From: Pseudomonas antarctica
GTDB lineage: Bacteria > Pseudomonadota > Gammaproteobacteria > Pseudomonadales > Pseudomonadaceae
Length of the DNA stretch: 64,000 nucleotides
Direction of reading: 5' to 3'
NCBI RefSeq assembly: GCF_001647715.1
Contig: NZ_CP015600.1
Coordinates: 3,596,001 to 3,660,000, forward strand
The position numbers and the translations under genes were made by a program. Below are positions 16,957 to 25,194 of this stretch, piece after piece. Numbering within the stretch: the stretch's first letter is position 1; every line of letters starts with the position of its first letter. The notes under the pieces were generated by a model. That model did no database searches and was not told the DNA's origin. It worked only from the letters and a program-made list of their open reading frames with translations.

Positions 16957-18568
16957 CCTTCAAGTGCCGCGCATACCAGGGCCGCTGCGGCACGCGCTTG
17001 AACAATGCCTGCAGCCCCTCTTCTTCGGCCGCAAATGTAATCCGTAGCGCCAGCTTCATGGTTTCCGGGTCCATTTCCATCGACCGCCCCATCTGCAAAC
17101 CCGGCGTGGTACTGCAGCCATGGGTGTCCGGGCCCAGCCACGGGTCACCCACTTCCACCCAGCGCCCCGGCGCAAACCAGGCCACACCGTTGACCTCAAG
17201 CCGGCTGACCTCGCCTGGATTAAACCGCTCATGGGCGCGGAACCAGTCCTCGATACGGTCATCGATCCAGCCGTGAAAGTGCCAGAACACCGGGTTTACA
17301 TGGGATGAAAACGGGTCGCCGAGGAAGTCGTTCTCCGGCGCATACCAACGCGCGGCAAAGTCCGCAGGGTCGCGGGCGAACGGCACCGGTGCGCCGTTGG
17401 ACGGGTCACGGGGCACCGAGGCCCAGCGCATGTGCAGCCAGTCGTGCAGGCCCAGTTCCATTTCGGAACCTAACTGGCCCAAGGTCAGCTTGGCCAGGTA
17501 ACGCGGGTCGCGGTAGTGGGACTCCCACACCTGGAAGTTACTGTGGTAGGTCTCGGCCGCCTTGATATCGCTGACCCACTGGGTGTAGTCGCCGTCGTCC
17601 GGCGCCGACCAACTGGGCGCAAGTGCAAAGCCATCATGATTATCGAAGTACCGCACAAAGCCCAGGCGATCGCGCTCCAGGGCGGGCTGCGGCTCGGGGA
17701 ATTGCGGCCACGACGGCAGGTCTTGCAGAGAACGCGCGGTGCCGAGCATATGGCGGTGCATGAAGAAGAAGTCGATACCCGAACCATTACGGTCTTTGCG
17801 TTTGCCGCGGGCGTCGCGCTCCTGGCCGCGCGGCCCGGGTTGCCAGCCGATGCCGCGCAAGGCGTCACGTTTTTCCTCGGACAGCTTGTGCCACTGGTCA
17901 CGGGAGGCATGCCACAGCTGGTGAAACAGCCGGTGTTCGGGAGAGATCAGCCAAGCCAACAAGCTCGGGTTGAGGCCGATTCGCTCGCGAGCCTCGGGAA
18001 ACAGTTGCTTGTGGGCGATAAAGCGGTTGTCGCGTTCGGTCAGGGCCAAGGGGCGATTGAGGTCGAGGATCTGCCCACTTAAGGTCCCGCTGCCGGCGTT
18101 GGCGAAGTCGGCCCAGACTTCGTCGAGGCTCATCTTGAATTCATAGGCGGGCGCGCCATTGGCCGCCTCGCGGTCGATCAGGCGCCAATAGAGCGACGCG
18201 CCCTCGCCTGTCAGCAGGTCACCCAATACGCGGTAACGCGGTTCACCGTCGGCACGCAAGTTTTCAGCGGTGTCCAGGTAACCGCGCAAACCACGGCCAC
18301 GCGGGGCGATGTCGAGCAGCAATTGCAGGCCTTGCAGCGGCAAGCCCTTGAGGCCGGCGTCACGACCTTCCAGGCGCAGGTCCCAGACGCCGCGCAGGGT
18401 GTTCGCCAAGTGCTGGCCTGCGGTGTCGGCCAAGTCCACCGTGGCCTCGCCCGCCGTGATGGGGAACTCTTCTTCACGCGTCAGCTCGCGATGGGCATAA
18501 AAGGCCGCCGGTACGGCAGCGCCCGTCAGCGCCAGGCCTGCGATGAACCCACGTCGAGAGATGGTCAT
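16949..18568 (-). CDS. pvdP: PvdP tyrosinase, pyoverdine chromophore maturation
   Basis: A 539-residue periplasmic copper enzyme. The N-terminus [19 protein letters not shown] is a twin-arginine signal. After a beta-barrel-like N-terminal domain (about 40-230) comes a tyrosinase domain with histidine clusters [29 protein letters not shown] and [21 protein letters not shown], candidate type-3 copper ligands. PvdP hydroxylates/oxidises the tyrosine-derived part of ferribactin to build the dihydroxyquinoline chromophore (established for PvdP). It is transcribed alone and leftwards from a perfect PvdS box at 18604-18627, back to back with pvdM. Confidence 0.93.
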   Translation of the reverse strand: MTISRRGFIAGLALTGAAVPAAFYAHRELTREEEFPITAGEATVDLADTAGQHLANTLRGVWDLRLEGRDAGLKGLPLQGLQLLLDIAPRGRGLRGYLDTAENLRADGEPRYRVLGDLLTGEGASLYWRLIDREAANGAPAYEFKMSLDEVWADFANAGSGTLSGQILDLNRPLALTERDNRFIAHKQLFPEARERIGLNPSLLAWLISPEHRLFHQLWHASRDQWHKLSEEKRDALRGIGWQPGPRGQERDARGKRKDRNGSGIDFFFMHRHMLGTARSLQDLPSWPQFPEPQPALERDRLGFVRYFDNHDGFALAPSWSAPDDGDYTQWVSDIKAAETYHSNFQVWESHYRDPRYLAKLTLGQLGSEMELGLHDWLHMRWASVPRDPSNGAPVPFARDPADFAARWYAPENDFLGDPFSSHVNPVFWHFHGWIDDRIEDWFRAHERFNPGEVSRLEVNGVAWFAPGRWVEVGDPWLGPDTHGCSTTPGLQMGRSMEMDPETMKLALRITFAAEEEGLQALFKRVPQRPWYARHLKVK

Positions 18569-18603
18569 TGTCTACCTTAGAAAACGGCTTAATCAGAGCT
18601 AGA

Positions 18604-18627
18604 ACGTTGGCGGCTGCGACAAATTTA
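18604..18627 (-). promoter_or_regulatory. PvdS-dependent iron-starvation box driving pvdP
   Basis: On the minus strand the sequence is TAAAT (18627-18623), exactly 16 bases, then CGT (18606-18604), the consensus for the extracytoplasmic sigma factor PvdS. It lies 36 bases before the pvdP start. Spacing was counted directly. Confidence 0.85.
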
Positions 18628-18646
18628 CTGTCGCCTGGCCTGGGCC

Positions 18647-18670
18647 TAAATTTCACCCGCCATCGCTCGT
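18647..18670 (+). promoter_or_regulatory. PvdS-dependent iron-starvation box driving pvdMNO
   Basis: TAAAT at 18647-18651, 16 bases, CGT at 18668-18670. This is a perfect PvdS box 35 bases before the pvdM start and 19 bases away from the oppositely oriented pvdP box, so the two operons share one iron-starvation control region. Confidence 0.88.
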
Positions 18671-18704
18671 TCCTCCCTGATAGCAAAGGCCTCAACTGAC
18701 TGAG

Positions 18705-20060
18705 ATGGCAATGACAAAACCACGTTCGAAAAAGGCGTTGTATATCGGCCTGCCGCTGGCACTGGCCATCGGCGCCGGAGCCGGCTTTCTGGTTTGGGAC
18801 CACTGGTTCCGCGGCAATGCCGGCTACCCGCTGGAGGTGATCAAGCAAGCCAATGACATGCAGGACCGCCTGCTGTCGTTTGACAGCCATATCACGGTGC
18901 CCCTGGATTTCGGCACGGCCGGCCATGAGGCCGACAAAGATGGCAGTGGCCAGTTCGACCTGGCCAAGGCCGCACGCGGGCGTTTGTCGGGCGCCGCCCT
19001 GACGATTTTCGGCTGGCCGGAAATCTGGAACGGCGCCAATGCGCCGCACAAACCCAGCGATGGTTTTGTCGAAGAGGCCCGTCACGAGCAAGAGGTGCGC
19101 TACAAGATCATCTCCGGCATGGTGCGCGACTTTCCTAATCAAGTGGGCATCGCCTATACCCCGGACGATTTCCGGCGCCTGCATGGCGAGGGCAAGTTTG
19201 CGATCTTTATCAGCATGCTCAACGCCTACCCGCTGGGCAACGACCTGAACCAGCTGGACCTGTGGACGGCGCGCGGCATGCGCATGTTCGGCTTCAGCTA
19301 CATCGGCAACAACGCCTGGTCCGATTCGTCGCGCCCGCTGCCGTTTTTCAATGACTCGACCGACGCCCTCGAAGGGCTGTCGGATATCGGCCAGCAAGCG
19401 GTGCATCGTCTGAATGACTTGGGCGTGATCATCGACGTGTCGCAAATGTCGACCAAAGCCGTGGAGCAAGTGGCGCAGTTGAGCCGCACACCGATGGTGG
19501 CGTCCCACTCGGCGCCACGGGCGTCGGTGGATATCCCGCGCAACCTCAGCGACAAGGAGCTGCAACTGATCAAGAACAGTGGCGGCGTGGTGCAAGTGGT
19601 GGGCTTCCCGGCCTATTTACGCCCGCTGAGCCAACCGACCCAGGACAAACTCAACGCCCTGCGCGCGCGTTTCGATTTGCCGCCGCTGCCAAACCTGGCC
19701 ATGGCCTTGATGCCCGGCGACGCAATTATCGCCGCCTGGTCCGAGCAGAAGTTCGGCCAGTACGCCAGCGCGCTTTACGCGATTCTCGACGAAGAACCCA
19801 AGGCCTCCCTCAAGGACTGGGGCGACGCCATCGACTACACCGTGCGCAAGATCGGCATCGATCATGTCGGTATCTCGTCGGACTTCAACGACGGCGGCGG
19901 CATCCAGGGCTGGGAGAACGTCGGCGAGGTGCGCAACGTCACCGCCGAGCTGATCCAGCGCGGTTACTCCGAAGCCGATATCGCCAAGCTCTGGGGAGGC
20001 AACTTCCTGCGGGTGTGGGACCAGGTACAAAAAGCCGCCAAGCCATTGGCCAACCGCTAA
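18705..20060 (+). CDS. pvdM: PvdM, dipeptidase-like pyoverdine maturation protein
   Basis: A 451-residue protein with an N-terminal membrane segment (KALYIGLPLALAIGAGAGFLVW, about residues 10-32) that anchors or exports it to the periplasm, then a renal/membrane dipeptidase (M19) domain. SFDSHITVPLDF holds the first metal ligand region, ARGRLSGAALTIFG the next, and MVASHSAPRASVDIPRNLSDKEL and KIGIDHVGISSDFNDGG the later conserved histidine/aspartate motifs. PvdM is needed for periplasmic oxidation of ferribactin to dihydropyoverdine. ATG 18711 is an equally possible start. First gene of pvdMNO; pvdN follows after 18 bases. Confidence 0.93.
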   Translation: MAMTKPRSKKALYIGLPLALAIGAGAGFLVWDHWFRGNAGYPLEVIKQANDMQDRLLSFDSHITVPLDFGTAGHEADKDGSGQFDLAKAARGRLSGAALTIFGWPEIWNGANAPHKPSDGFVEEARHEQEVRYKIISGMVRDFPNQVGIAYTPDDFRRLHGEGKFAIFISMLNAYPLGNDLNQLDLWTARGMRMFGFSYIGNNAWSDSSRPLPFFNDSTDALEGLSDIGQQAVHRLNDLGVIIDVSQMSTKAVEQVAQLSRTPMVASHSAPRASVDIPRNLSDKELQLIKNSGGVVQVVGFPAYLRPLSQPTQDKLNALRARFDLPPLPNLAMALMPGDAIIAAWSEQKFGQYASALYAILDEEPKASLKDWGDAIDYTVRKIGIDHVGISSDFNDGGGIQGWENVGEVRNVTAELIQRGYSEADIAKLWGGNFLRVWDQVQKAAKPLANR

Positions 20061-20078
20061 TCACCTAGAAGCAAGCCC

Positions 20079-21358
20079 ATGACCGACCGCCGTACATTTC
20101 TCAAGCAGGCCGGCGTATTCGCCGCCAGCCTGCCGCTGGGCGCCGCCCTCCTCCCACAGGCCTTGGCAGGCGAACCGGCACCCGCTACGAACGACCCATG
20201 GACGGGGCTCAAACAACTGTTCAACCAAGACCCGGACTACCTGCACTTTTCCAACTTCCTGGTGACTTCACATCCCAAGCCCGTGCGCGAAGCCATTGAC
20301 CGCTACCGCCAGCAGATCGACCGCAACCCGGGCCTGGCGATGGACTGGGGCCTTGAGGAAACCTGGAAACGTGAGGGCCAGGTGCGCGAATGGGCGGGTC
20401 GCTACCTGAACGCCACACCGCCTCAGATCGCGCTGACCGGCAGTACGTCGGAAGGCCTGGCGATGATCTACGGCGGCATCAAGCTGCGGCCTGACCAGGA
20501 AATTCTGACCACCGAGCACGAGCACTACGCCACACAGAACGTCCTGGACTTTCGCGTCGCCCGGCAAGGCACGCAGGTACGGCGAATTCGGTTATTCGAA
20601 AATGCCCACCAGGTGTCCGTAGACGAAGTGCTCGGCAACATCAAACGCGCTATCCGCCCCAATACCCGTGTGCTGGGCATGACCTGGGTGCAATCCGGCA
20701 GTGGCGTGAAGCTGCCCATCGGCGAGATCGGCAGGCTGGTGGAGACACTCAACCGCAACCGTGACGACAAGGATCGCATTCTCTACGTGGTCGATGGCGT
20801 GCACGGCTTTGGCGTGGAGGACCTCGATTTTCCGGCCATGCACTGCGATTTCTTTATCGCCGGCACCCATAAATGGATGTTCGGGCCACGCGGCACCGGG
20901 CTGGTCTGCGCTCGTGATGCCGAGAACAAAGACGTGACGCCGATGGTGCCGACCTTCTCCGAAGACACCAATTTCGCCACCACCATGACCCCGGGGGCTA
21001 CCACGCTTTCGAGCATCGCTGGGCGGCGGACGAGGCCTTCAAACTCCACCTGCAACTGGGCAAGGCGTCGGTGCAGGCGCGTATTCACGAACTGAACACC
21101 GAGCTGAAAAACCAACTGCTGGCCCACCCGCAGATCGAGCTGGTGACGCCGCGCAGTACCGAGCTTTCAGCGGGCTTTACGTTCTTCCGTGTCAAGGGCC
21201 AGGACAGCGACGCCGTAGCCGCCCACCTGATGAAAAACCGTGTGGTGATCGATGCTGTAGACCGCGATGTCGGCCCAGTGATTCGCACCTCTCCCGGCCT
21301 GCTTAACAGCTCGGACGAGATCCAGCACTTCATGACCTTGCTGAGCCAACGGTTGTGA
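20079..21358 (+). pseudogene. pvdN: pvdN, PLP-dependent pyoverdine side-chain enzyme, frameshifted
   Basis: PvdN is a periplasmic PLP enzyme that converts the chromophore-linked glutamate to succinamide/succinate forms. A twin-arginine signal is visible (TDRRTFLKQAGVFAASLPLG). The aminotransferase fold includes LTGSTSEGLAMIY, YVVDGVHGFGVEDLDF and the PLP lysine in AGTHKWMFGPRGTG (K265). At 20993-20997 a run of five G residues breaks the frame: upstream reads ...FATTMTPG, and the conserved continuation GYHAFEHRWAADEAF appears only in the +1-shifted frame, ending at 21358. Adding one G gives a normal 426-residue PvdN. As written, translation stops at 21095 with 338 residues, about 32 of them out of frame, losing about 120 C-terminal residues. 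A sequencing error in the homopolymer is possible. Confidence 0.92.
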
Positions 21359-21391
21359 CCGCCACTTTTTTCCTTTGAACGAGATGCCCAC

Positions 21392-22264
21392 ATGAATCCA
21401 TCCCGACTCAACCCACTGACAGCCCTGGCGCTGACCGCCCTGTGCGCTGCGGCGCTGCCCAACCTGGCCCAGGCCGCTACGCCGCAGCCCGGCAAGGTAT
21501 TCAAGGACTGCAAGGACTGCCCGGAAATGGTGGTGCTGCCGGCCGGCACGTTCACCATGGGCACCCCCGAAGACGAAGTCGGCCGCGAGCCCGACGAAGG
21601 CCCGATGCACGACGTGACCTTCGCCAAACCCTTCGCCATGAGCCGCTTCCACATCACCGCCGGTGAATGGGACAGCTATATCCGCCAGAGCGGGGTCAAG
21701 ATCGCCGATGGCGATACGCGCCCCGGCCGCGAATGCATCGCCAGTAAACCGCGCTACCCGCAGGGGCCGCGCCAACCGGCGGTATGCATGGACATGGACG
21801 ACGTAAAGAACTACGTCGCCTGGCTGTCGAAAAAAACCGGGCAGACATACCACATGGTCAGTGAAGCGCAGCGTGAATACGCCGCCCGCGCCGGTTCAAC
21901 CGGACCGTTCCCGTTTCCTTTCGATGCAGGCAAGGGCTACAGCATCGCCGAACATGCCAATACCTACGGGCCGGCGGATGGCTACAGCTACTCTTCGCCG
22001 GTCGGCAGTTACCCGCCGAATGCATTTGGCATGTATGACATGCATGGCAATGTGTATGAGCGTGTGGCCGACTGTGAACACCCCAACTACATCGGCGCGC
22101 CTACCGACGGCAGCGCCTGGATGGAGCCGAACTGCGAGAGCTACCAGATTCGCGGCAATGACTGGGGCGAAGCGCCGGTATTTTCGCGCTCGGGCAACCG
22201 CAACAACATCTACCCGCAGACTCGCGGTGACTGGATTGGCTTTCGTGTAGTGCGCGATCTCTAA
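21392..22264 (+). CDS. pvdO: PvdO, FGE-sulfatase-domain chromophore oxidation enzyme
   Basis: A 290-residue periplasmic protein with a Sec signal peptide (MNPSRLNPLTALALTALCAA, cleavage near AQA-A). The formylglycine-generating-enzyme-like domain shows VVLPAGTFTMGTPEDEVGREPDEGP, YHMVSEAQREYAARAG, GMYDMHGNVYERVADC and NNIYPQTRGDWIGFRVVRDL. PvdO completes oxidation of dihydropyoverdine to pyoverdine (established in P. aeruginosa and P. fluorescens). Third gene of pvdMNO, 33 bases after pvdN. A REPIN lies directly downstream. Confidence 0.93.
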   Translation: MNPSRLNPLTALALTALCAAALPNLAQAATPQPGKVFKDCKDCPEMVVLPAGTFTMGTPEDEVGREPDEGPMHDVTFAKPFAMSRFHITAGEWDSYIRQSGVKIADGDTRPGRECIASKPRYPQGPRQPAVCMDMDDVKNYVAWLSKKTGQTYHMVSEAQREYAARAGSTGPFPFPFDAGKGYSIAEHANTYGPADGYSYSSPVGSYPPNAFGMYDMHGNVYERVADCEHPNYIGAPTDGSAWMEPNCESYQIRGNDWGEAPVFSRSGNRNNIYPQTRGDWIGFRVVRDL

Positions 22265-22277
22265 GGCCGACACCCTC

Positions 22278-22373
22278 AAATGTGGGAGCGGGCTTGCTCG
22301 CGAAGGCGGTGAATCAGTCGATACATCCGGCGACTGACACAGCGCTTTCGCGAGCAAGCCCGCTCCCACATTT
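22278..22373. repeat. REPIN between pvdO and pvdF
   Basis: AAATGTGGGAGCGGGCTTGC (22278 onward) is mirrored exactly by GCAAGCCCGCTCCCACATTT ending at 22373, with about 45 bases between the two REP cores. It lies between the convergent ends of pvdO and pvdF, a typical REPIN position, and may serve as a bidirectional transcript-end structure. Confidence 0.92.
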
Positions 22374-22406
22374 TGCCCTGCATACATCAGCTGCAGCTCG
22401 GCTGAA

Positions 22407-23234
22407 TCAGGCCTGCCTGGCCAGCAATTCCAAGCCCTCATGCAACGCCGGGAACAGGCTGTTGTTGAAGTTGTTCCAGCGCAACTCAAGGATGGTGTCT
22501 TCCGGCGAAATCTCGGTTTTGAGCACGTCGTGGAACACTTCACCGGAGTCGATGCCGTTGTCCACGTAGTGGAACGACGCCCCGGTAAGGTATAGCGGCT
22601 CCGACGGCGTGGTTGCCTTGGTCGCCCAATCCACCACGGTTTGCCCGCGCGCGCCATACAAGGCGTTCCAGGTGGCGTAAGCCCCACGGCGCTCGTACGG
22701 CGATTCGATGCGGGTAATGCCCGGGTGAATGTTCATGATGCGCCGCGCAAACGGTGCGCCCGGCCGTACCAGCTCATCCAGAATCACCAACAAACCATCC
22801 AACACCACGACATCAGCCTTCAACTCCACAAGCGTGTCGTGCAAGCGTCGCTCGAAATCCTGCTTGCCGGCAATGTGTTCGGCGCTGCCGCGAGGCAGGC
22901 GGCGATAGGTGGATGGCACACTCAGCAACAGGTCGTTGACCAGGTGCCCCTGCACCCGCAAGTCCGCCGGGTAAAGCCACTGGCGGCCGGGCTTATAGGC
23001 AAAGCCGTAATCGCTGACCAACTGCTGGTCCCGTGGGTTCTGCTCGTCATCGTCGTAGATCACGCCGACCAGGTTATACGCCTCGCCCAGCGGTGTGTCG
23101 TTCAGCGACCCCACCAGGAACTCCAGCACTGATTTCATGTAGCGCTCATGGTCTTTGTAAGCCACCGGCTGCCCTGCCTTGTCGGCGGCGGCATTTCTCA
23201 GGGACCACACATACACCAGGTTCTTTTTGGTCAT
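22407..23234 (-). CDS. pvdF: PvdF, N5-hydroxyornithine formyltransferase
   Basis: A 275-residue cytoplasmic enzyme of the formyltransferase family, starting MTKKNLVYVWSLRNAAADKAG. ADVVVLDGLLVILDELV and RRIMNIHPGITRIESPYERRGAYATWNALYG contain the N-x-HPG catalytic motif (NIHPG), and YLTGASFHYVDNGIDSGEVFHD the conserved downstream aspartate. It formylates N5-hydroxyornithine with 10-formyltetrahydrofolate, supplying the two hydroxamate ligands of this pyoverdine. Length equals P. aeruginosa PvdF. ATG 23234 is preferred to 23276. It is transcribed from its own PvdS box at 23296-23319, divergently from pvdE. Confidence 0.94.
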   Translation of the reverse strand: MTKKNLVYVWSLRNAAADKAGQPVAYKDHERYMKSVLEFLVGSLNDTPLGEAYNLVGVIYDDDEQNPRDQQLVSDYGFAYKPGRQWLYPADLRVQGHLVNDLLLSVPSTYRRLPRGSAEHIAGKQDFERRLHDTLVELKADVVVLDGLLVILDELVRPGAPFARRIMNIHPGITRIESPYERRGAYATWNALYGARGQTVVDWATKATTPSEPLYLTGASFHYVDNGIDSGEVFHDVLKTEISPEDTILELRWNNFNNSLFPALHEGLELLARQA

Positions 23235-23295
23235 TTTTCGCTCTCGCTGAATGGACTGCGCACAACGCCAATACACGTGCGCCTACAGCACAAGA

Positions 23296-23319
23296 ACGAA
23301 CCAGCCCAGCGGCAATTTA
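23296..23319 (-). promoter_or_regulatory. PvdS-dependent iron-starvation box driving pvdF
   Basis: On the minus strand TAAAT (23319-23315), 16 bases, CGT (23298-23296). A perfect PvdS box, 62 bases before the pvdF start. Confidence 0.85.
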
Positions 23320-23350
23320 TACCTCGCCGCTGCCGTCGGGCGCGCCGAGC

Positions 23351-23374
23351 TAAATACTCGCGCCGACGCTTCGT
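23351..23374 (+). promoter_or_regulatory. PvdS-dependent iron-starvation box driving pvdE
   Basis: TAAAT at 23351-23355, 16 bases, CGT at 23372-23374. A perfect PvdS box 59 bases before the pvdE start. It is divergent from the pvdF box, with 31 bases between them. Confidence 0.87.
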
Positions 23375-23432
23375 TTGTCATGGGTAAGGGTCTGTGTGCC
23401 CAGCCCCTCTTTTCACTCTCCGGGATGTATTT

Positions 23433-25085
23433 ATGACCGACCCCAAACGCAGCGCCTTCAAGGGGCTGCTCGCCTTGCTCAGGCCCTTTCGCACCATCGT
23501 GACCGTCTCCGTCGCCCTCGGCATGGTCGGCGGCCTGGCCATCACCCTGCTGCTGGCCACCATCAATAATGCCCTGCATTCGGCCAACGGCATGACCCAA
23601 GGCGTGGTCCTGACCTTTGCGGCGCTGTGTGTGCTGGCATTGATCAGCTCGATCATTTCGGATATCGGCACCAACTACGTCGGCCAACGCATCATCGCCG
23701 CCCTGCGCAAAGACCTGGGCGAGAAAGTGCTGTCGGCGCCCATCGGGCAGATCGAGCGGTATCGCTCGCACCGCCTGATCCCGGTGCTGACCCATGATGT
23801 CGATACCATCAGCGACTTTTCCTTCGCCTTCACGCCGTTGGCCATCGCTGCCACGGTGACCCTCGGTTGCCTGGGTTACCTGGCCTATCTGTCGGTGCCG
23901 ATGTTCCTGATGATGGTGGTGGCGATCATTATCGGCAGTGCCGTGCAGTTCATCGCCGGCGGTAAAGGCATCCAGGGCTTCGACCTGGCACGCAGTCATG
24001 AGGATGAACTGCAGCGTTATTACAACGCGATCGCTTCCGGCGCCAAGGAACTGCGCATGCACCGGCCACGGCGTTTTCGCATGAACACCCATCGCATCCA
24101 GGAAACCGCCGACCGCATCAGCGACATCCAGGTGCGCTCGGTCAACATTTATATCCTGGCCAAGACGTTTGGCTCGATGCTGTTCTTTGTGGTGATCGGC
24201 CTGGCCCTGGCGATGCAGGCCTACAACCCGAACCCGGACCCTACCGTGATCACCGGCTTCGTGCTGGTGCTGCTGTACATGAAAGGCCCGCTGGAACACC
24301 TGCTGGGCTACCTGCCGGTGGTGGGCAAGGCGAAGATTGCCTTTGGCCGTATCAGCGAGTTGTCGCAGCGCTTCTCCTCCCCCGAACCGCACCTGCTGAT
24401 GGATGACAGCGAAGCCCCCAAACCGGTGGTCAACAGCCTGGAACTGCGCGGCGTGAGCTACAGCCCGCCGGCAGTTGAGGGCAGCGAACCGTTCCACCTG
24501 GGGCCGATCAACCTGAGCATCAAGCAAGGCGATATCGTATTTATCGTCGGCGAAAACGGCAGCGGCAAGACCACCCTGATCAAACTGTTGCTGGGCCTGT
24601 ACCCGCCCCAGGCCGGCGAGATCCGGCTCAACGGCGAGGCCGTGACCGACCCCGAGCGCGATGATTATCGCCAGCTGTTTACCACGATTTTTTCCGACTA
24701 TTACCTGTTCGATGACCTGGTGCAGGGCAGCGCCACCCAGTCATTGGACAGTGCCGCCAAATACCTGGAACGCCTGGAGATCGCGCACAAGGTCAGCGTG
24801 AAGGATGGCGTGTTCAGCACCACCGACCTGTCTACCGGCCAACGCAAGCGCCTGGCCTTGGTCAACGCATGGCTCGAAGAACGCCCGGTGCTGGTGTTCG
24901 ACGAATGGGCCGCCGACCAGGACCCGGCCTTTCGCCGGATCTTCTACACCGAGCTGCTGCCGGACCTTAAGCGCCTGGGCAAAACCATCATCGTGATCAG
25001 CCACGACGACCGCTATTTCGACATCGCCGACCAATTGGTACGCCTGCGCGCCGGCCAGGTGGTGCACGAAATGGAGCCTGCCTGA
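23433..25085 (+). CDS. pvdE: PvdE, ABC exporter of the pyoverdine precursor
   Basis: A 550-residue half-transporter of the cyclic-peptide exporter family. About six membrane segments occupy residues 1-300 (first helices RTIVTVSVALGMVGGLAITLLLATI and GVVLTFAALCVLALISSII). The ATPase domain has Walker A GENGSGKTT (about 373-381), STGQRKRLALVNAWL as signature and VLVFDEWAADQDP as Walker B, then the H-loop ISHDDRYF. It moves ferribactin to the periplasm for chromophore maturation. ATG 23433 (MTDPKRSAFKGL) is the family start; the ORF opens at 23394 without conservation. fpvA follows 109 bases later on the same strand. Confidence 0.94.
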   Translation: MTDPKRSAFKGLLALLRPFRTIVTVSVALGMVGGLAITLLLATINNALHSANGMTQGVVLTFAALCVLALISSIISDIGTNYVGQRIIAALRKDLGEKVLSAPIGQIERYRSHRLIPVLTHDVDTISDFSFAFTPLAIAATVTLGCLGYLAYLSVPMFLMMVVAIIIGSAVQFIAGGKGIQGFDLARSHEDELQRYYNAIASGAKELRMHRPRRFRMNTHRIQETADRISDIQVRSVNIYILAKTFGSMLFFVVIGLALAMQAYNPNPDPTVITGFVLVLLYMKGPLEHLLGYLPVVGKAKIAFGRISELSQRFSSPEPHLLMDDSEAPKPVVNSLELRGVSYSPPAVEGSEPFHLGPINLSIKQGDIVFIVGENGSGKTTLIKLLLGLYPPQAGEIRLNGEAVTDPERDDYRQLFTTIFSDYYLFDDLVQGSATQSLDSAAKYLERLEIAHKVSVKDGVFSTTDLSTGQRKRLALVNAWLEERPVLVFDEWAADQDPAFRRIFYTELLPDLKRLGKTIIVISHDDRYFDIADQLVRLRAGQVVHEMEPA

Positions 25086-25127
25086 AATTTCTTTTCCGGT
25101 TTTCCCAAGTAGGAACGTCTCACTAGT

Positions 25128-25146
25128 GTTAATGAGAACCAGAATC
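25128..25146 (+). promoter_or_regulatory. Fur box upstream of fpvA
   Basis: GTTAATGAGAACCAGAATC matches 14 of 19 positions of GATAATGATAATCATTATC. It lies 48 bases before the fpvA start, in the 109-base gap after pvdE. No TAAAT-N16-CGT box is visible in this gap, so direct Fur control of fpvA, with or without a FpvI-type sigma factor, is inferred. Confidence 0.6.
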
Positions 25147-25194
25147 AATAAACACCTATAACTTGCCCACTTACACATAGAAGAGAAAGCATCC

